From Cyclobacteriaceae bacterium (GTDB taxonomy: Bacteria; Bacteroidota; Bacteroidia; Cytophagales; Cyclobacteriaceae), in NCBI GenBank assembly GCA_028285445.1, contig JANQPQ010000050.1:105737-169736 (forward strand): a DNA stretch of 64,000 bases, read 5' to 3'. The position numbers were made by a program, and so were the translations under genes. The notes below the pieces were generated by a model. The model was given only the letters and a program-made list of their open reading frames with translations, made no database searches and was not told where the DNA came from. How positions within the stretch are numbered: the first letter of the stretch is position 1; each line of letters opens with the position of its first letter. Shown here piece after piece: positions 15,980-24,490 of the stretch.

Positions 15980-17929
15980 TTACAGGCCCGGGCTGCGGCT
16001 TGGCTTTTTTTCGAATTTGAGAATCATGTTAGATAAGCTCTGATCTGAACCAACGGCGGTAATCAGATCTCCCATTCTTAACCGTGTATAACCATGGGTA
16101 ATAATCATTTGCCCGCGTCTTTTGATGGAAAGAATAATGATATCTTGTGGCAGGTGCAAGTCGCGAAGTGGGATGCCATGCATGTTGGAATCGGAGACTT
16201 CGATTTCTATAGTATCCTGACCCTCCTGCATTCCCAGAAGAAGAGAAGCGGCCTGCGGCGATCTTACGAAATGGTCCATCAAACTTACAATTGCTGTTGA
16301 TGGATCTACTATCAGGCAACCCAAGTCACTAAAATTCTGCATGTTGTAGTGATGATTCAAACGCACAATCATGTCTTTAGTGCCGTACTCTTCATATGCA
16401 AGTTCACAGATCTTCAAATTCTCGTTATCTGTTAGCATGGTAACAATGGCCTCCGTTTCAGAGGCCTCCAGGTTGTCGAAAGTCTCTTTGGTTAGGTCTT
16501 CTATTATTCTGATATCTAAACCCGGATAGTCTTCCATATTTACGTCTGTTCTCAACGTGGCGATCTTAACTTCCCAGCCATGATCACCTAATTGTTTGGC
16601 TAGTGCAACTGATTGGTTTTCCAATCCAAAGATTATGGCATCGCGAACTCCCTCATAGGCGGCGCTTTGAGCCCTTTGGCGGCCCTCGTTGACCATGGTA
16701 ATTGACCATTTGAATAGCGGTGGCCCGATAATCTGATTAAGAACAATTACGGAAATTACCATGGTTGCAAACGTATTTCCCCATTCGGGAAAAGTCTGAG
16801 CAACTACAGTTGCCAGGCCAAGACCAACTCCAGCCTGGGTTACATAAGGCATCCACCCAATTCTATTAAAAAGTGGAGGATCACCGGCAAGAGTACCTCC
16901 TACATAAGACCCTATAACCATGGAGGACAGTCTTACCAGAAACAGAACGATGGCAATTCCCCACATTGAAAAAAGTATATCCAGGGAAATACTTGCCCCA
17001 ACAAGGGTAAAGAACAAAGCATAAATTACCGGTGATATTTCATTGATAATACTTAGAAATTCGTAGCGGTATTTACTGTAGTTAGATAGGATGAAACTAC
17101 CTATGATACAGATTAGAAGGGGTTCAAGATGTACGCCGTTATTAACATATTCCAAAGTGCTATCTCGCACGAAATGGCTTAGTAGATAAACACCATATCC
17201 TACGGCCAGGATGTAAATGGCTTTGGCATATCTGTGAATTCTTAACTGCAGAATAAGTTTAAGGATCTGGAATAGCAGATACCCAATCCCAAATGATAAA
17301 AGCAGCTCACCTACCAGAACCAGAACGAAAGCGAAGCTAAGTGTTCCACCCTTAACCAGTGTAACAGCAATCGACAGGTTCAATGCAAAAAGCACTATAA
17401 CCAGGAAATCTTTCAACACTGTTACTCCAAGAGCTGTTTGCGTAAAAGGGCCCTTTGCCCGCATCTCGTTAATTACAGCTATTGCCGAGGCGGGAGACCT
17501 GGCAACAAAGATTGTCCCTGCCAGGATTGATACCGCAATTTTAGCCGAAGGCGACATATCCTTCATAAACGACACGTAGTCTGCCAGAAAATAGACTATG
17601 ACGCTACTCATAATGAAAGTGACCGCCAACTGACCAAAAGTCATCCACTTAATGCTTTTGAACCTGCTCCTAAGCTCTTTGAGATATAATTCACCGCTGG
17701 CAGCAAATGCGATGTAGGCCAGGGAAATTTCATTTATAAAGTACAGCGACGACTTGGATTCGACCGGAATAAGTCTGAAAATGAAAGGCCCAGCTGCTAT
17801 TCCAGTTATCAGTAAACCAGTGATAATTGGAAGTTTTATCATCTGAAACAGCCTGGCGATCTGATTGGCCGCCACCACTACTATCAAAAAGCCAGCTAAT
17901 AAAATGACGAACTCCTGAACTGGATGCAT
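15980..17929 (-). CDS. Cation/proton antiporter of the CPA2 type with C-terminal RCK (TrkA-like) domains
   Basis: A 649-residue membrane protein. About twelve hydrophobic segments fill residues 5-390, with the antiporter-type helices around FVARSPASAIAVINE and GWMPYVTQAGVGLGLA. From about 400 onward it is cytoplasmic: a TrkA-N-like Rossmann part (DAIIFGLENQSVALAKQLGDHGWEV) that has lost the strict GxGxxG, then a TrkA-C-like part ending in GDLITAVGSDQSL. This matches Na+ or K+/H+ exchangers of the KefB/NhaP-related group, in which the RCK domain gates transport by binding nucleotide or ions. It stands alone, divergent from the DUF547 gene with a 55-base gap. Ion specificity cannot be read. Confidence 0.86.
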   Translation of the reverse strand: MHPVQEFVILLAGFLIVVVAANQIARLFQMIKLPIITGLLITGIAAGPFIFRLIPVESKSSLYFINEISLAYIAFAASGELYLKELRSRFKSIKWMTFGQLAVTFIMSSVIVYFLADYVSFMKDMSPSAKIAVSILAGTIFVARSPASAIAVINEMRAKGPFTQTALGVTVLKDFLVIVLFALNLSIAVTLVKGGTLSFAFVLVLVGELLLSFGIGYLLFQILKLILQLRIHRYAKAIYILAVGYGVYLLSHFVRDSTLEYVNNGVHLEPLLICIIGSFILSNYSKYRYEFLSIINEISPVIYALFFTLVGASISLDILFSMWGIAIVLFLVRLSSMVIGSYVGGTLAGDPPLFNRIGWMPYVTQAGVGLGLATVVAQTFPEWGNTFATMVISVIVLNQIIGPPLFKWSITMVNEGRQRAQSAAYEGVRDAIIFGLENQSVALAKQLGDHGWEVKIATLRTDVNMEDYPGLDIRIIEDLTKETFDNLEASETEAIVTMLTDNENLKICELAYEEYGTKDMIVRLNHHYNMQNFSDLGCLIVDPSTAIVSLMDHFVRSPQAASLLLGMQEGQDTIEIEVSDSNMHGIPLRDLHLPQDIIILSIKRRGQMIITHGYTRLRMGDLITAVGSDQSLSNMILKFEKKPSRSPGL

Positions 17930-17984
17930 AGATGAGGTGTTATCAGTCTTGGCGTGAATCGTAAGGTGTCGAAATTTTCTTAAA

Positions 17985-18803
17985 ATGAGAAAGAAAATCT
18001 ATTTGCTTCAATCCACGTTCGTAATACCATTTTATAAAAAACTGAGAAATAAGTACTTCCATATTGCACTGGGTATGGTGCTGACGATGCAATTTAGTTT
18101 AGTGTCCGGCCAAGGTATAAACGATCACCAATTGTGGGATGATCTAGTCAATTCTTATGTGGACAAAAATGGATTTGTAGACTACCAGGGCTTCATTGAC
18201 GATTCGGTAAGGCTAGGCAACTACCTCCAGGTTCTTTCCCAAAACCATCCGTCTGAATCCTGGTCAACCAATGAGCAAATGGCCTATTGGATTAATGCCT
18301 ACAATGCTTTTACAATTAAGCTCATTGTGGATTACTATCCTCTAAATGGAATCAAGGAAATTGGCTCTAAGATCCAGGTGCCTTTTGTTAATACTCCCTG
18401 GGACATCAAGTTTATTTTTATTGGTGATAGCAAATACGACCTCAACAACATTGAGCATAAGATATTAAGGAAACAATTCGACGATCCCAGGGTGCATTTC
18501 GCCCTTGTTTGCGCATCTATGTCGTGCCCGAAACTACGGCAGGAGGCATATACTGCGTCTAAATTGGATGAGCAACTGCAAGAACAAACCGTTCAATTTC
18601 TTCTTGATTCCAGTCGCAATGAAATTGATCCTGAACGACCGAGGCTATCTAAAATATTCAGCTGGTATAAAGGTGATTTCACCAAAGAGGGATCTTTGGT
18701 TGAGTGGCTCAACCAGTACCTTGATACTCCTATTAGAAGTAAGGCAAAGGTATCTTTCCAACGCTACGATTGGGGGCTGAACGATCAGGCCCGAATAAGG
18801 TAA
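17985..18803 (+). CDS. DUF547 domain protein, exported
   Basis: A 272-residue protein with a long basic N-terminus and one hydrophobic segment (about 28-43, ending SLVSGQG), probably a signal peptide or anchor. The rest is the DUF547 family: WINAYNAFTIKLIVDYYP and HFALVCASMSCPKL are its recognisable core, with a conserved Cys pair in CASMSCP. DUF547 proteins are widespread in Bacteroidota and also in plants; their biochemical function is not established, though a cysteine-peptidase-like fold has been proposed. It faces away from the antiporter gene and precedes another small exported protein. A shorter start is possible near the second hydrophobic-stretch Met. Confidence 0.82.
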   Translation: MRKKIYLLQSTFVIPFYKKLRNKYFHIALGMVLTMQFSLVSGQGINDHQLWDDLVNSYVDKNGFVDYQGFIDDSVRLGNYLQVLSQNHPSESWSTNEQMAYWINAYNAFTIKLIVDYYPLNGIKEIGSKIQVPFVNTPWDIKFIFIGDSKYDLNNIEHKILRKQFDDPRVHFALVCASMSCPKLRQEAYTASKLDEQLQEQTVQFLLDSSRNEIDPERPRLSKIFSWYKGDFTKEGSLVEWLNQYLDTPIRSKAKVSFQRYDWGLNDQARIR

Positions 18804-18868
18804 ACTATTATCGGCCCTTACCTTTAGCCGATTTCTACATGCCATATTTACATTCAAAATTTTGATGA

Positions 18869-19393
18869 ATGAAAATGATTAGATCGCTATTGATTTTAAT
18901 ATTTCTACTTGGGGCTTCTTTGGCTATGGCCCAAGACCAAACCACGCCAGTAAAGCCTTGTCAAAACTCTGAAAAATATAGACAATTCGATTTTTGGATT
19001 GGGAAGTGGGAAGTGAAAAATCCAGATGGCCAACTGGTAGGACATAACAACATTGAGCTAATCCTTGATGGGTGTGTTCTGATGGAAAACTGGACTGGCC
19101 AGGGAGCTTCCCGCGGAAAAAGTTTCAACTATTACAATGCCTATACTGGCAAGTGGGTACAAAAGTGGATAGATAACTTTGGCAACCCCCTGGAACTGGA
19201 GGGCAATCTTAAGGACGGTAACATGCATTTTAATGGCACCTCTCTAAACCCCCAGGGGCAGCAAATTATGAGTAAGTTAACTTTCTATAAGATTGATGAC
19301 AACCATGTGCGGCAACATTGGGAAATGTCTGCTGACAAGGGAGAAACGTGGCAAACGGCTTTTGATGGACACTATTACCGATTAGAGAACTAG
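18869..19393 (+). CDS. Secreted DUF1579-like protein
   Basis: A 174-residue exported protein with a clear signal peptide (residues 1-20, cleavage near LAMAQD). The mature part begins with a conserved-looking Cys and FDFWIGKWEVKNPDGQ, followed by alternating beta strands (GHNNIELILDGCVLMENW and later RQHWEMSADKGETW). That WIGxW start and lipocalin-like strand pattern match the DUF1579/heme-binding-barrel-like proteins often annotated only as hypothetical. It ends tail to tail with mazG, the two stop codons overlapping within the four bases CTAG. No function can be assigned with confidence. Confidence 0.72.
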   Translation: MKMIRSLLILIFLLGASLAMAQDQTTPVKPCQNSEKYRQFDFWIGKWEVKNPDGQLVGHNNIELILDGCVLMENWTGQGASRGKSFNYYNAYTGKWVQKWIDNFGNPLELEGNLKDGNMHFNGTSLNPQGQQIMSKLTFYKIDDNHVRQHWEMSADKGETWQTAFDGHYYRLEN

Positions 19394-20190
19394 CCCGCCT
19401 GGTTCTTTTTTGCCCTCTCCCAATACTGATCCATCTCGAGTAGGGTCATATCGGAGAGGGCTTTGCCATCCTTCTTAGTTTCCTCCTCCATAAATCTAAA
19501 TCGAGAAATAAATTTTTGGTTGGTCCGTTCCAATGCCTCCTCTGGATTTATATCCACAAATCGTGCGTAGTTGACAAGGGAGAATAGCAGATCACCAAAT
19601 TCATCAGCTTGCCTGTCAGCATCCTCTTCTTGCTTAAACTCATTTAACTCCTCTTGAACTTTTTCCCAAACCTGGTTTTGATTCTCCCAATCGAAACCGA
19701 TGCCACGGGCTTTCTCTTGAACCCGCATGGCCTTTACCATCGCCGGTAAAGATTTTGGAACTCCGCCCAATACTGATTTATTACCCTTTTCTTTCAGCTT
19801 TAATTTCTCCCAGTTCTGCTTTACGGCTTCCTCATCATCAACTTGCACATCTCCATAAATGTGTGGGTGCCGGGCAACCAGTTTGTCACAAACAGTTTCA
19901 AGAACATCAGCTATGTCAAAATCATTTGTTTCGGAAGCAATTCGTGCATAGAAAACCATATGTAGCATTAAGTCTCCCAGCTCCTTTTTTATATCGTCAA
20001 GATTTGCTCGAATGATTGCGTCTGATAACTCGTAGGTCTCCTCAAGGGTAAGGTGTCTAAGACTCTCGTAAGTTTGTTTCTTATCCCAGGGGCAATTCTC
20101 ACGTAGCTCATCCATAATAGTCAACAACCGATCAAAAGCGTCCAACTTAGCTTTTCTATTGTCATCAACAGTCGCCTTGATATTTGCCAT
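19390..20190 (-). CDS. mazG: Nucleoside triphosphate pyrophosphohydrolase MazG
   Basis: Hydrolyses NTPs and dNTPs to the monophosphate and pyrophosphate, a house-cleaning enzyme. The 266 residues match the two-domain MazG of E. coli (about 263). The first domain has CPWDKKQTYESLRHLTLEETYEL, the acidic metal-binding helices, and KKELGDLMLHMVF; the second has VQEELNEFKQ and DEFGDLLFSLVNYARF near 178-210, the usual catalytic half, with the ExxE and ExxD residues in place. It is divergent from the small cysteine-rich gene, sharing an 80-base regulatory gap in which the two -7 promoter elements nearly touch. Identification is firm. Confidence 0.94.
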   Translation of the reverse strand: MANIKATVDDNRKAKLDAFDRLLTIMDELRENCPWDKKQTYESLRHLTLEETYELSDAIIRANLDDIKKELGDLMLHMVFYARIASETNDFDIADVLETVCDKLVARHPHIYGDVQVDDEEAVKQNWEKLKLKEKGNKSVLGGVPKSLPAMVKAMRVQEKARGIGFDWENQNQVWEKVQEELNEFKQEEDADRQADEFGDLLFSLVNYARFVDINPEEALERTNQKFISRFRFMEEETKKDGKALSDMTLLEMDQYWERAKKNQAG

Positions 20191-20227
20191 TTCAGGAATA
20201 GGGTTAGAAACTTTTAGTGGGGAAATA

Positions 20228-20254
20228 TTGTTTCCTTATTAAATATTAACTTTG
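20228..20254 (+). promoter_or_regulatory. Candidate promoter of the four-cysteine membrane protein gene
   Basis: TTG at 20228-20230 and TAACTTTG at 20247-20254, 16 bases apart, resemble the Bacteroidota -33 and -7 elements. Transcription would start near 20261, about a dozen bases before the ATG. Confidence 0.5.
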
Positions 20255-20256
20255 TA

Positions 20257-20264
20257 CAAATATA
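20257..20264 (-). promoter_or_regulatory. Candidate -7 promoter element of mazG
   Basis: Minus-strand TATATTTG (TAnnTTTG match) lies only two bases from the plus-strand -7 element, forming a TTTG-TA-CAAA palindrome. Its expected -33 region would fall inside the start of the divergent gene. The leader to mazG would be about 60 bases. Confidence 0.42.
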
Positions 20265-20272
20265 GTTGATTC

Positions 20273-20515
20273 ATGACCACAGCTTTGATTGCCATCGGTT
20301 TTGTTGCCTTGTTCTTCGTTCTAATGTCAGTACGATTATTGCTGGTGAAGAATGGAGAGTTTAAGGGCACGTGTGCATCCCAAAGTCCCTTCCTGAATAA
20401 AGATGGTGAAGCATGTGGTTATTGCGGCAGAAATCTAGCTGCCGGCGAGAACTGTGGCAAGGACGAGAATAAAGGGCAGTCTGAAGTAGACAAAGTCCTC
20501 TCTCGCTTCTCCTAA
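20273..20515 (+). CDS. Small single-helix membrane protein with four cysteines, possibly NqrM-like
   Basis: An 80-residue protein with one membrane helix (about 3-25) and a soluble tail with four cysteines: C34, C48, C51 and C61, in GTCASQSPF and ACGYCGR contexts. The design resembles NqrM (DUF539), a one-helix four-Cys protein needed to mature the iron centre of Na+-NQR, but the spacing differs (NqrM groups its last three cysteines more tightly), so this is only a suggestion. Such small proteins are usually annotated in Bacteroidota as membrane or secreted protein. It lies upstream of glmM and a cysteine desulfurase, which supplies sulfur for Fe-S clusters. A metal or Fe-S related role is inference. 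Confidence 0.7.
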   Translation: MTTALIAIGFVALFFVLMSVRLLLVKNGEFKGTCASQSPFLNKDGEACGYCGRNLAAGENCGKDENKGQSEVDKVLSRFS

Positions 20516-20542
20516 TTCTTTTATTTCCCATACAGAAATCGC

Positions 20543-20550
20543 TACCTTTG
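20543..20550 (+). promoter_or_regulatory. Candidate -7 promoter element of glmM
   Basis: TACCTTTG (TAnnTTTG match) 23 bases before the glmM start codon, in the short gap after the four-cysteine gene. Suggests glmM and the desulfurase can be transcribed independently. The -33 region is T-rich without a clear TTTG. Confidence 0.42.
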
Positions 20551-20573
20551 CATGCCCGGAAGGCAACTGCAAA

Positions 20574-21965
20574 ATGGCATTAATAAAGTCTATATCAGGA
20601 ATTAGAGGAACAATTGGAGGGCAGCCTGGCGATGGCCTTACTCCACAAGACATTGTAAAATTCAGTTCGGCATTTGGCACTTGGTTGCGGAGTCAATCTG
20701 ATAGCCGCAAAGTGGTAATTGGAAGAGATGCCAGGATTTCAGGCGAGGTGGTCAGCAACCTGGTTAGTGGCACCTTGCTCAGCCTCGGTTTTGATGTAAT
20801 CGATCTTGGGCTTTCAACCACACCAACCGTTGAAGTGGCTGTACCGGCTGAGCTTGCGGCAGGTGGCATTATTATCACTGCCAGCCACAATCCAAAGCAA
20901 TGGAATGCCCTGAAATTGTTAAACCATCGTGGGGAGTTTATTTCAGCGCAAGATGGTAGTCAAGTACTTGAACTAGCTGAATCTGATAGAATCGATTATT
21001 GCGAGGTAACTGATCTGGGAGAATATTCTACCAATACAGATCATCTTCAAAAACATATTGAGGCCATTGTTAATCTACCACTTGTTGACGTTGAAGTTAT
21101 TAGGGCTAGCGGTTTCAAAGTAGCAGTAGATGCTGTGAACTCCACTGGCGGAATAGCCGTGCCAAAGTTGCTTAATGCCCTTGGCGTTACGGCTGTTACC
21201 AGGCTACATTGTGAGCCTACCGGACATTTTGCTCATAATCCGGAACCATTACCTGAGAACCTCACCGAATTGTCTGACCTTCTAAGGGATGGCGATCATG
21301 ACCTCGGTATTGTGGTTGATCCGGACGTAGATCGCCTGGCGCTGCTCTGCGAAGACGGTTCTTTCTTTGGCGAAGAATACACCTTGGTTGCAGTTGCTGA
21401 TTACGTTTTGCAGAATCAGCCAGGCAATACTGTTTCCAATCTTTCCTCAACCAGAGCATTGAGAGATATTACTGAAAAACATGGGGGCCAGTATTCAGCA
21501 TCCGCTGTGGGCGAAGTAAATGTGGTAGAGAAAATGAAGGAAACATCAGCGATAATTGGCGGCGAGGGTAATGGTGGAGTTATCTATCCAGAATCACACT
21601 ATGGCCGTGATGCGCTGGTAGGCATAGCACTTTTTCTTACTCATTTGGCTAAGTCAAAAAAGACGGCATCGGAGCTAAGAGCTCTCTATCCAAATTATTA
21701 TATTTCAAAGAATAAAATTGACCTTACGCCTCAGATTGACATTGATCATTTACTTGATTCCGTGGCAGTTAACCACTCCACCGACAATGTAAGTACTATT
21801 GATGGCGTAAAGATTGATACTGAAGAAGGATGGGTTCATTTAAGAAAATCTAATACTGAACCTATTATTAGAGTTTATGCTGAATCCTCCTCACTGGAGG
21901 CAGCCACTAGACTAGCACAGCAGATAATTGATGAAATAAATTCTATAACCTCGCAAAAAGCATAA
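20574..21965 (+). CDS. glmM: Phosphoglucosamine mutase
   Basis: Interconverts glucosamine-6-phosphate and glucosamine-1-phosphate on the way to UDP-GlcNAc for peptidoglycan and outer-membrane glycans. The 463-residue alpha-D-phosphohexomutase has the phosphoserine loop TASHNP with S104, the Mg2+ loop DPDVDR (249-254), the sugar loop GEGNGG, and the phosphate-binding loop RKSNTEPIIR near the C-terminus. The family includes PgmB and ManB types; the GlmM call rests on length and SISGIRGTIGG at the N-terminus, seen in Bacteroidota GlmM. It is two bases upstream of the cysteine desulfurase gene and probably co-transcribed with it. Confidence 0.88.
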   Translation: MALIKSISGIRGTIGGQPGDGLTPQDIVKFSSAFGTWLRSQSDSRKVVIGRDARISGEVVSNLVSGTLLSLGFDVIDLGLSTTPTVEVAVPAELAAGGIIITASHNPKQWNALKLLNHRGEFISAQDGSQVLELAESDRIDYCEVTDLGEYSTNTDHLQKHIEAIVNLPLVDVEVIRASGFKVAVDAVNSTGGIAVPKLLNALGVTAVTRLHCEPTGHFAHNPEPLPENLTELSDLLRDGDHDLGIVVDPDVDRLALLCEDGSFFGEEYTLVAVADYVLQNQPGNTVSNLSSTRALRDITEKHGGQYSASAVGEVNVVEKMKETSAIIGGEGNGGVIYPESHYGRDALVGIALFLTHLAKSKKTASELRALYPNYYISKNKIDLTPQIDIDHLLDSVAVNHSTDNVSTIDGVKIDTEEGWVHLRKSNTEPIIRVYAESSSLEAATRLAQQIIDEINSITSQKA

Positions 21966-21967
21966 TT

Positions 21968-23107
21968 ATGAGGGTATACTTTGATAACGCAGCAACAACA
22001 CCCATTGACCCGGAAGTAATTGAGGCGATGATGCCTTACTTGCGAGAGCAACACGGCAATCCATCTTCAATTCACTGGCACGGAAGGCAGGCAAGATCTG
22101 CCATTGAAAGGTCTCGCAAAACTATTGCCGATCTGTTGGGGGCAACCCCTGCAGAAATTTTCTTCACTTCCGGAGGCACAGAGGCAGACAACTCCCTGAT
22201 CTGCTCCGCAGTAGAATCGTATGGAATTACCCACGGAATAACCTCACGTATTGAGCATCATGCGGTGTTGCATACCATGGAGAACCTGGAGAAACAAGGT
22301 AAGATAAAGCTGTCTTTTGTAGATCTCGATGAAAAGGGACACTTAGACATGGCTAGCCTGGAGAAATTACTTCAAAGTAATCCTAAGTCTCTTGTTTCTT
22401 TAATGCATGCCAATAACGAGATTGGGAATTTGAATGACCTTGATGCCATTGGAGAACTCTGCTCTCAATACGATGCTGTCTACCACTCTGATACTGTTCA
22501 GACGATCGGGCATTACAAACACACACTTAATACCACGAAAGTCCATTGCGTTGCTGGCTCTGCTCATAAGTTTCATGGGCCAAAGGGGATTGGCTTTATG
22601 TATATAAGCAATGACTTACAAGTACAGCCCTTTATTCACGGCGGTTCGCAGGAGAGAAACATGCGTGGTGGTACTGAAAACGTTTATGGTATTGTGGGGC
22701 TTGCCAAAGCGCTGGAAATTGCTTACCGCGATATGGATGCGCATCAAAAGCACGTACAGGCGGTTAAGGATCGCCTGATCGGCCTTCTAACAGAAAAAAT
22801 AGATGGCATCGCTTTCAATGGAGACTGCGCAAATGCTGAGCGAAGTTTATATACCGTACTTAACGTTTGCCTGCCTGAATCTCCTGATAATGACATGCTT
22901 CTTTTCAATTTAGATATAGCTGGTATCAGTGCCAGTGGCGGAAGCGCCTGTTCAAGTGGGTCAAATGTCGGCTCGCATGTGCTAACCGCTATAGGGTCAA
23001 ACCCTAGCCGCGGTGCTGTTCGGTTCTCGTTTAGCAAGAACAACACGATGGAAGAAGCGGACTTTGTAGCAGAAAAGCTTGCCACACTTTATTCGGTGAC
23101 AGTATAA
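21968..23107 (+). CDS. Cysteine desulfurase (IscS/NifS class)
   Basis: PLP enzyme that takes sulfur from cysteine for Fe-S clusters and other thio-cofactors. The 379 residues start with VYFDNAATTP as in class I desulfurases; K201 in SAHKFHGPKG is the PLP lysine, H98 in IEHHAV the catalytic histidine region, and C328 in GGSACSSG the persulfide cysteine on a long mobile loop, which marks the IscS/NifS group rather than SufS. It follows glmM by two bases. Whether it serves general Fe-S assembly or tRNA thiolation is undecided, as no iscU or sufE adjoins. Confidence 0.92.
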   Translation: MRVYFDNAATTPIDPEVIEAMMPYLREQHGNPSSIHWHGRQARSAIERSRKTIADLLGATPAEIFFTSGGTEADNSLICSAVESYGITHGITSRIEHHAVLHTMENLEKQGKIKLSFVDLDEKGHLDMASLEKLLQSNPKSLVSLMHANNEIGNLNDLDAIGELCSQYDAVYHSDTVQTIGHYKHTLNTTKVHCVAGSAHKFHGPKGIGFMYISNDLQVQPFIHGGSQERNMRGGTENVYGIVGLAKALEIAYRDMDAHQKHVQAVKDRLIGLLTEKIDGIAFNGDCANAERSLYTVLNVCLPESPDNDMLLFNLDIAGISASGGSACSSGSNVGSHVLTAIGSNPSRGAVRFSFSKNNTMEEADFVAEKLATLYSVTV

Positions 23108-23145
23108 TCCCCCAAACAGGGCCATATCACTTGATTAAAATACGC

Positions 23146-23153
23146 TAAATTTG
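23146..23153 (+). promoter_or_regulatory. Candidate -7 promoter element of the secreted unknown
   Basis: TAAATTTG (TAnnTTTG match) about 53 bases before the ATG at 23206. A TTG at 23131 is closer than the usual spacing, so the -33 element is uncertain. Confidence 0.38.
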
Positions 23154-23205
23154 ATATTTCCGAATCGTTTTTTTGCCAGTCCCGTTTACAAAGAAAATTA
23201 GTTTT

Positions 23206-23910
23206 ATGAGATCACTACTACTTCTATTACTGGTATGCTTATCTGTAAGCGGCTTTTCCCAGGTCGTTACAGCAGATAGAAGCGTACTTGATAAGCGCAC
23301 CGGTGCTGGCATGTATACGGAGATAAAGCCCAAGCTTGAAAACCCCAATGCCAGAGCCTACTACATGGAGCAACAATGGCAGCTTGGAAACATCGAATAC
23401 GAGGGCGAGAAAATCATAAGTAATCAGCCATTGAAATATGACATAGTGAGGCAGTGGATGGAGATTAAGATGGATGATGAAATTATGGTTCTTCCAGCGA
23501 GAACCATAGATAGTTTCGAGTGGTTCAACAATACTACTTCGACTGCCACTAAGTTCATCAAAACCAGAGGTTTTGAAATGGATGGTGACATTCCTCCGGT
23601 TGGATTTTTTGAAGTCTTATTTGACGGAGAGGTACAGCTACTTTCTCACAAGTCTGTACAAATTTTTCACGCAAACTCCTCTGTATCAGTCTCTGGTAGC
23701 CACCGATCACACAACATCGTTTACCTGGAGCATTACTACCTGGCTAAGGGCAACAAACTTTACAAGCTTCATAAGAAAAGAAAGCACAACCTCTATTTGT
23801 TCGGAGACAAGCAAGATCAGGTGGTAAGGTTTGCTCGCAAGAAAGGTTTGCTATTCAGTCGTCGTGCAGATTTGCAGCAGATATTCTTGTACTACAATAG
23901 CCTTATCTAG
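23206..23910 (+). CDS. Secreted protein of unknown function
   Basis: A 234-residue protein. The ATG at 23206 starts a clean signal peptide (MRSLLLLLLVCLSVSGFSQ, cleaved after Ser/Gln); an upstream TTG in the same frame would spoil it. The mature part has charged and aromatic strands without a motif I recognise, including an EMDGDIPPVGFFEVLFDGE segment and a basic stretch KLHKKRKHNL near the C-terminus. Proteins of this kind in Bacteroidota are usually hypothetical. It follows the cysteine desulfurase by about 100 bases with its own promoter motif and ends convergent with the VTT gene, four bases away. Confidence 0.72.
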   Translation: MRSLLLLLLVCLSVSGFSQVVTADRSVLDKRTGAGMYTEIKPKLENPNARAYYMEQQWQLGNIEYEGEKIISNQPLKYDIVRQWMEIKMDDEIMVLPARTIDSFEWFNNTTSTATKFIKTRGFEMDGDIPPVGFFEVLFDGEVQLLSHKSVQIFHANSSVSVSGSHRSHNIVYLEHYYLAKGNKLYKLHKKRKHNLYLFGDKQDQVVRFARKKGLLFSRRADLQQIFLYYNSLI

Positions 23911-23914
23911 CAAT

Positions 23915-24487
23915 CTAGATTTTATCTACTAGCCATAGAATATAAGCATAGGCTCCGAAACGAAGGAACCTGAAAGAGCTGTACATTAGAAACTTCTGGA
24001 AATTATACTTTACAGACCCTACCAGCATGCAAATTCCGGAGTAAGGAAGTGGAGTTAATGCAGCCACAACCAATAAAAAGCCTCCGTACCTTCTAAGAAA
24101 GGCCTCATACCTGCCAAAGAATCTCGATTGGATGTAGTCATAAATCCTGGTACCATTAAGGTATCGGCCAATGAAGTATCCAAATACTCCCGCAGCATAG
24201 GAGATTAGCGTTAGCAACAGAATGTTAAGCGTATATTGCGAACCAGACCCTGCCTTTAGTGACCATATCATAAACACCTCCGGGGGAATTATACCGATCA
24301 TGATCTCGGAGACCATGAATATGAAATAGATCAGCAATGGTCTGTGAGACAGCCTTTCAAGCAATCCATCAAAATCGAAGTAGCTTCGGGCCACTATAAA
24401 TAAGACCACGATTACAAGTAGCCAGAGAATTCCCCTCAAGAGGTTCTTCACTAAGAATCTATTTCGCAGTGATAATCGGAACCTCAT
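23915..24487 (-). CDS. VTT-domain (DedA/SNARE-associated type) membrane protein
   Basis: A 190-residue inner-membrane protein with about five hydrophobic segments. The sequence PPEVFMIWSLKAG, then GVFGYFIGRYLNG and later RYGGFLLVVAALTPLPYSGICMLVGSVK, matches the VTT fold (re-entrant loops, Gly-rich, a PLPY-type motif), as in DedA and YqaA-like proteins. Some DedA proteins act in undecaprenyl-phosphate or phospholipid recycling, but this small group is uncharacterised. It lies three bases downstream of the GNAT-fold gene and is probably co-transcribed with it. Confidence 0.75.
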   Translation of the reverse strand: MRFRLSLRNRFLVKNLLRGILWLLVIVVLFIVARSYFDFDGLLERLSHRPLLIYFIFMVSEIMIGIIPPEVFMIWSLKAGSGSQYTLNILLLTLISYAAGVFGYFIGRYLNGTRIYDYIQSRFFGRYEAFLRRYGGFLLVVAALTPLPYSGICMLVGSVKYNFQKFLMYSSFRFLRFGAYAYILWLVDKI

Positions 24488-24490
24488 CAG

